Shown in pieces: positions 14,369-17,075 of a stretch of DNA of 17,075 bases. The notes beneath the pieces were generated by a model, which was given only the letters and a program-made list of their open reading frames with translations, ran no database searches and was not told the origin of the DNA. Positions within the stretch are counted from its first letter, which is position 1; every line of letters starts with the position of its first letter. The position numbers and the translations under genes were made by a program. Source of the DNA: an uncultured beta proteobacterium (GTDB taxonomy: Bacteria; Pseudomonadota; Gammaproteobacteria; Burkholderiales; Burkholderiaceae_C); NCBI GenBank assembly GCA_903927495.1, contig CAIYNH010000273.1, positions 1-17,075 of the forward strand. The letters are read 5' to 3'.

Positions 14369-15597
14369 CCACCACCGCCGTACTCCAAGATCTCAAAGTC
14401 ATTGAACTCGGGCAACTCATTGCCGGCCCTTTTGCCGCCAAAACACTGGCCGACTTTGGTGCCAACGTGGTCAAGATTGAGCCACCGGGCGTGGGTGACC
14501 CGCTGCGCAAATGGCGCTTGCTCAAAGAAGGTACTTCGGTATGGTGGCAAGTGCAGTCGCGCAGCAAACGCTCTTTGGCGCTGGACTTGCGTCAGCCCGA
14601 GGCACAAGAGATTGTGCGCAAGTTGGTGGCAGATGCCGATGTGCTGATTGAGAATTTCCGACCTGGTGCAATGGAAGCCTGGGGCCTGGGGCCAGACCAC
14701 TTGCTGGCGATTAACCCACGGCTGATCATGTTGCGCATCAGCGGTTACGGCCAAACTGGCCCGTACCGCGACAAACCCGGCTTTGGCGTGGTGGCTGAAG
14801 CCATGGGCGGCATGCGCCACCTGAGCGCCGAACCAGGGCGCGTGCCAGTACGGGTGGGTGTCAGCATTGGCGACACGCTGGCGGCGCTGCACGGTGTGAT
14901 TGGCATTCTGCTGGCCTTGCATGAGCGCCAGCGTTCCGGCAAAGGCCAGGTGATTGACGTGGCGTTGTACGAGGCGGTGTTCAATTGCATGGAAAGCCTG
15001 CTGCCCGAGTACAGCGCTTTTGGTGAAGTACGTGGCCCCGGCGGCAGCGCCCTGCCCGGTATCGCACCCAGCAACGCCTACCTATGCCAGGACGGCAGCT
15101 ACGCCCTGGTGGCTGGCAACGGCGACAGCATCTTCAAGCGCTTGATGCACACCATTGGCCGCAATGACTTGGGACAAGACCCGGCCCTGGCCGGCAACAT
15201 CGGTCGGGTGGCGCGGGTCAGTGAAATAGATGCCGCAATTGGCGACTGGGCAAAGCAGCACTCGGTTGCTGAGGTTTTAGCCGAGCTTGACAAGGCCGAC
15301 GTTCCTGGAGGACGGATCTACAGCGTAGCCGATATCGCTGCCGACCCACATTACCTGGCGCGAGGCATGCTAGAGAAAGTGCAGATGGACGATGGCAGCA
15401 CCTTGGCGGTGCCGGGCATTTGCCCCAAGTTGTCGCGCACGCCTGGAGCCCATGCTCGCAACGCGCCACTGCAAGTGGGCCAGGACAGTGAAGCCGTGCT
15501 GCGTGAGATCGGCCTCACCTCAGCTCAAATCCAGGCCCTCAAAGACCGGGGCATTGTGGCTGGTGGACCTGCCCTAGCCCCTGACTCACAACGGTAA
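14365..15597 (+). CDS. CaiB/BaiF family III CoA-transferase
   Basis: Transfers CoA between carboxylic acids; family members act on formate/oxalate, carnitine, mesaconate and others, so the substrate here is not known. From the ATG at 14365 the protein has 410 residues. The N-terminal LKVIELGQLIAGPFAAKTLA (the CoA-binding start), FGANVVKIEPPGVGDPLR, SKRSLALDLRQPEAQ, ADVLIENFRPGAMEAWGLG, YGQTGPY, and the catalytic aspartate D170 in VSIGDTLAALHGVIGIL are all typical. The C-terminal VGQDSEAVLREIGLT is the usual family end. The gene has no clear ribosome site; a longer in-frame start at 14308 lies in non-coding-looking sequence. The VOC gene follows after 16 bases, suggesting a two-gene operon, perhaps for catabolism of a small organic acid. 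Confidence 0.95.
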   Translation: MTTTAVLQDLKVIELGQLIAGPFAAKTLADFGANVVKIEPPGVGDPLRKWRLLKEGTSVWWQVQSRSKRSLALDLRQPEAQEIVRKLVADADVLIENFRPGAMEAWGLGPDHLLAINPRLIMLRISGYGQTGPYRDKPGFGVVAEAMGGMRHLSAEPGRVPVRVGVSIGDTLAALHGVIGILLALHERQRSGKGQVIDVALYEAVFNCMESLLPEYSAFGEVRGPGGSALPGIAPSNAYLCQDGSYALVAGNGDSIFKRLMHTIGRNDLGQDPALAGNIGRVARVSEIDAAIGDWAKQHSVAEVLAELDKADVPGGRIYSVADIAADPHYLARGMLEKVQMDDGSTLAVPGICPKLSRTPGAHARNAPLQVGQDSEAVLREIGLTSAQIQALKDRGIVAGGPALAPDSQR

Positions 15598-15613
15598 ACA
15601 GGAGACCTTATCC

Positions 15614-16018
15614 ATGATCGACCATCTTGACCATCTGGTACTTACCAGCACCAATGAGACCGCCTGTGTTGATTTTTATTGCCGCGTTCTGGGCATGCAA
15701 CTGGAACGCTTTGTTGGCGGCATGCCACCGGTTGAGCGTTTGGCATTCAAATTTGGCAATCAGAAGATCAACCTGCACATTAAGGGACGTGAGTTTGAGC
15801 CCAAAGCGCACACGCCGGTACCGGGAGCGCTGGACTTGTGTTTTATTGCCAGCGTGCCGCTAGAGCAGGTGCTACAGCGACTGGCCGCTGCCGCCTGGCC
15901 AATCATCGAGGGACCGGTGCTGCGAACCGGCGCTACCCGAAAAATTCGATCGGTTTACGTGCGTGACCCCGACCTGAACCTGATTGAAATCTCGGAACTG
16001 GTACCCGCCAGCGACTAA
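15614..16018 (+). CDS. VOC-family (glyoxalase/bleomycin-resistance fold) protein
   Basis: Single-subunit vicinal-oxygen-chelate protein of 134 residues, forming the normal two beta-alpha-beta-beta-beta modules. Likely metal ligands are H7 in HLDHLVLTS, H55 in INLHIKG and E125 in DPDLNLIEISE. DFYCRVLGMQ (20-29) is the standard first helix. Similar proteins are often labelled as virulence proteins or dioxygenase-like, but the activity cannot be told from sequence. AGGAG at 15599-15604 gives a strong ribosome site. It follows the CoA-transferase by 16 bases and probably shares its transcript. Its stop overlaps the convergent methyltransferase stop by four bases. Confidence 0.92.
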   Translation: MIDHLDHLVLTSTNETACVDFYCRVLGMQLERFVGGMPPVERLAFKFGNQKINLHIKGREFEPKAHTPVPGALDLCFIASVPLEQVLQRLAAAAWPIIEGPVLRTGATRKIRSVYVRDPDLNLIEISELVPASD

Positions 16019-16707
16019 CCCTTGCGCAGCAGGTTGACCCGCATTGGTCGCACAAAATGTGCACCATCTGCGGTCATATTGGACTCAAAGCGCGCCCTTA
16101 CCGCCTCCAGCGTGGCACCATCAAGCTGATGATCAAGGTAGGTGACGTTCAGCATACGTCGCTCAAACTCGGCGAAGTCGCGGTAGTCCACCGGCACCTG
16201 GTAGTGCGTTTCTGACACATGCATCCAGGCTTCAGAGGCAACCGCCTCATTTAACGCGCGAATGGCAGCGGCGCGCACCTGCTCTTCATCATGAAACAGG
16301 CGCATCACATCGTTCAGTGCACCGGCAAACACGGGCTCTGCGACATACAGCAGACCGGCAGGACGCAACACGCGGTGCACCTCTGCCAGCGCCTGCGTCA
16401 TTTGATCCAAGGGCACATGGTGCAGGGATTTCAGCATCAGCGCCAGATCAAAGCGCCCGGCTTCAAAAGGCACCGACTGCGCGCCGGCCTGCACGAACTG
16501 CAATTGCGGCTGCGGGTTGAGCAGGTTCTTGGCATGCTGTCGGGCATCCACTTCCAGACCGGTCACTTCGCAAGCGGGGTGTCGCTCGAGCAACTGACGC
16601 GAGAACTGCGCAGCCCCGCAGCCCAGTTCAATTACTTGCCGATGCTGGTTCAAATCAAGCAGCGACTCCAGCAAATCGAGTTCGTCACGGACCACAGGCA
16701 GGTTCAT
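16015..16707 (-). CDS. Class I SAM-dependent methyltransferase
   Basis: Rossmann-fold methyltransferase of the type-11 (UbiE-like) group, 230 residues from the ATG at 16707, which has AAGGAA eight bases upstream; the frame is open further up, but only from a TTG with no ribosome site. Motif I is VIELGCGAAQ (25-34), the acidic residue for the SAM ribose is in TGLEVDARQ (E52), and the post-motif block is FDLALMLKSLHHVPL (86-100) with VHRVLRPAGLLYVAEP beyond. The C-terminal third (FERRMLNVTYLDHQLD) is not a known substrate domain to me. The substrate is unknown. The 131-base spacer upstream (16708-16838) holds no further gene, terminator or promoter that I can support. Confidence 0.9.
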   Translation of the reverse strand: MNLPVVRDELDLLESLLDLNQHRQVIELGCGAAQFSRQLLERHPACEVTGLEVDARQHAKNLLNPQPQLQFVQAGAQSVPFEAGRFDLALMLKSLHHVPLDQMTQALAEVHRVLRPAGLLYVAEPVFAGALNDVMRLFHDEEQVRAAAIRALNEAVASEAWMHVSETHYQVPVDYRDFAEFERRMLNVTYLDHQLDGATLEAVRARFESNMTADGAHFVRPMRVNLLRKG

Positions 16708-16838
16708 CAAATTTTCCTTCAGTTGATTGCGTTTCCAGATCGATACGACACTTGGCGCGAAGCCGCAGACAGTGCTGACGCAATGCAAGGCGAAGCAACA
16801 AACTGTCGGATTGATATGAAAATGGAACGAATTGCGAC

Positions 16839-17075
16839 TTACGCATTGCCGCCCGAGTGCGGCCCCCCATTGTCCTTGAGTTGCTGTCGCAGCACGGCAT
16901 AGTCTGGCAGCACCGAGCGCACAATTTCCCAGAAACGCGGGCTGTGGTTCATCTCGCGCAGGTGACTGAGCTCATGCACCACCACGTAGTCAAGCACCGG
17001 CAACGAAAAATGGATCAGTCGCCAGTTCAGGCGAATTGAGCCGTCCGATTTGGCACTGCCCCAGCGCGTGCCGGC
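16839..17075 (-). CDS. YgjP-type HExxH metal-dependent hydrolase, C-terminal part (cut by window edge)
   Basis: My translation gives the last 78 residues of a zincin-like protein of the YgjP/DUF45 (M48-related) family. It shows TRWGSAKSDGSIRLNWRL, then the metal site VVVHELSHLREMNHSPRFW, where the two histidines of HELSH and the later NHS histidine should bind zinc, followed by a helical end LPDYAVLRQQLKDN. The C-terminal GGPHSGGNA tail is flexible. E. coli YgjP has been reported to act on nucleotides although it carries a protease-like motif; the role here is open. The gene starts beyond the right edge and runs towards the methyltransferase on the same strand, 131 bases away. Confidence 0.93.
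   Translation of the reverse strand, partial: AGTRWGSAKSDGSIRLNWRLIHFSLPVLDYVVVHELSHLREMNHSPRFWEIVRSVLPDYAVLRQQLKDNGGPHSGGNA

Noticed and set aside
14116..14922. 268-codon minus-strand open frame opposite the CoA-transferase
   Set aside because: It opposes a full CaiB/BaiF gene with an intact catalytic region and runs into the small exported-protein gene in another frame; composition shadow.

Overview
The window is chromosomal DNA of a betaproteobacterium, most likely a member of the Comamonadaceae (Rhodoferax/Polaromonas-like). The basis is the protein character, the order rpmF-plsX-fabH-fabD-fabG-acpP-fabF followed directly by a sigma-E operon, and several copies of a short dispersed repeat that I recognise from memory in Comamonadaceae genomes. 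The genus is an inference. Coding density is high. No stretch over 300 bases lacks a gene, and I see no tRNA, rRNA, CRISPR, transposase or phage gene.

Layout from left to right. (1) Positions 1-3401, minus strand: an envelope-stress module transcribed right to left, with a two-helix YgfX-like membrane protein, sigma factor rpoE (algU), anti-sigma rseA (mucA), rseB (mucB) and the N-terminal third of a DegP/MucD periplasmic protease cut by the window edge. (2) Positions 3448-9934, minus strand: the fatty-acid and phospholipid start cluster, yceD-rpmF-plsX-fabH-fabD-fabG-acpP-fabF. A strong intrinsic terminator lies between rpmF and plsX, a candidate promoter lies in front of acpP, and a highly structured acpP-fabF spacer precedes fabF. 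(3) Positions 9960-11768, plus strand: maf (yceF type), an RsmI-like methylase paralogue and a conserved protein of unknown function. (4) Positions 11748-13892, minus strand: a HAD phosphatase, a small Rieske protein and an SppA-type S49 peptidase. (5) Positions 13989-14192, minus strand: a tiny exported Ala/Pro-rich protein with its own terminator. (6) Positions 14365-16018, plus strand: a CaiB/BaiF CoA-transferase and a glyoxalase-fold (VOC) protein. (7) Positions 16015-17075, minus strand: a SAM methyltransferase and the C-terminal end of a YgjP-type HExxH metalloprotein.

How the genes fit together: PlsX, FabH, FabD, FabG, ACP and FabF carry out initiation and elongation of fatty-acid synthesis, and PlsX feeds phospholipid synthesis. 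RpoE/RseA/RseB/MucD sense and repair envelope damage. Having the two modules adjacent and in the same direction invites the idea of coordinated envelope supply and repair, but a hairpin at the junction may separate them.

No wholly new multi-gene system is visible. The most unusual signals are non-coding or semi-coding. Related copies of one short repeat sit inside reading frames (rseA, yceD, perhaps sppA) and across the fabH stop codon. RNA structures sit at acpP-fabF, at rpmF-plsX and at the start of the gene before rpoE. A possible 38-codon leader ORF is stop-start coupled to the CoA-transferase gene.
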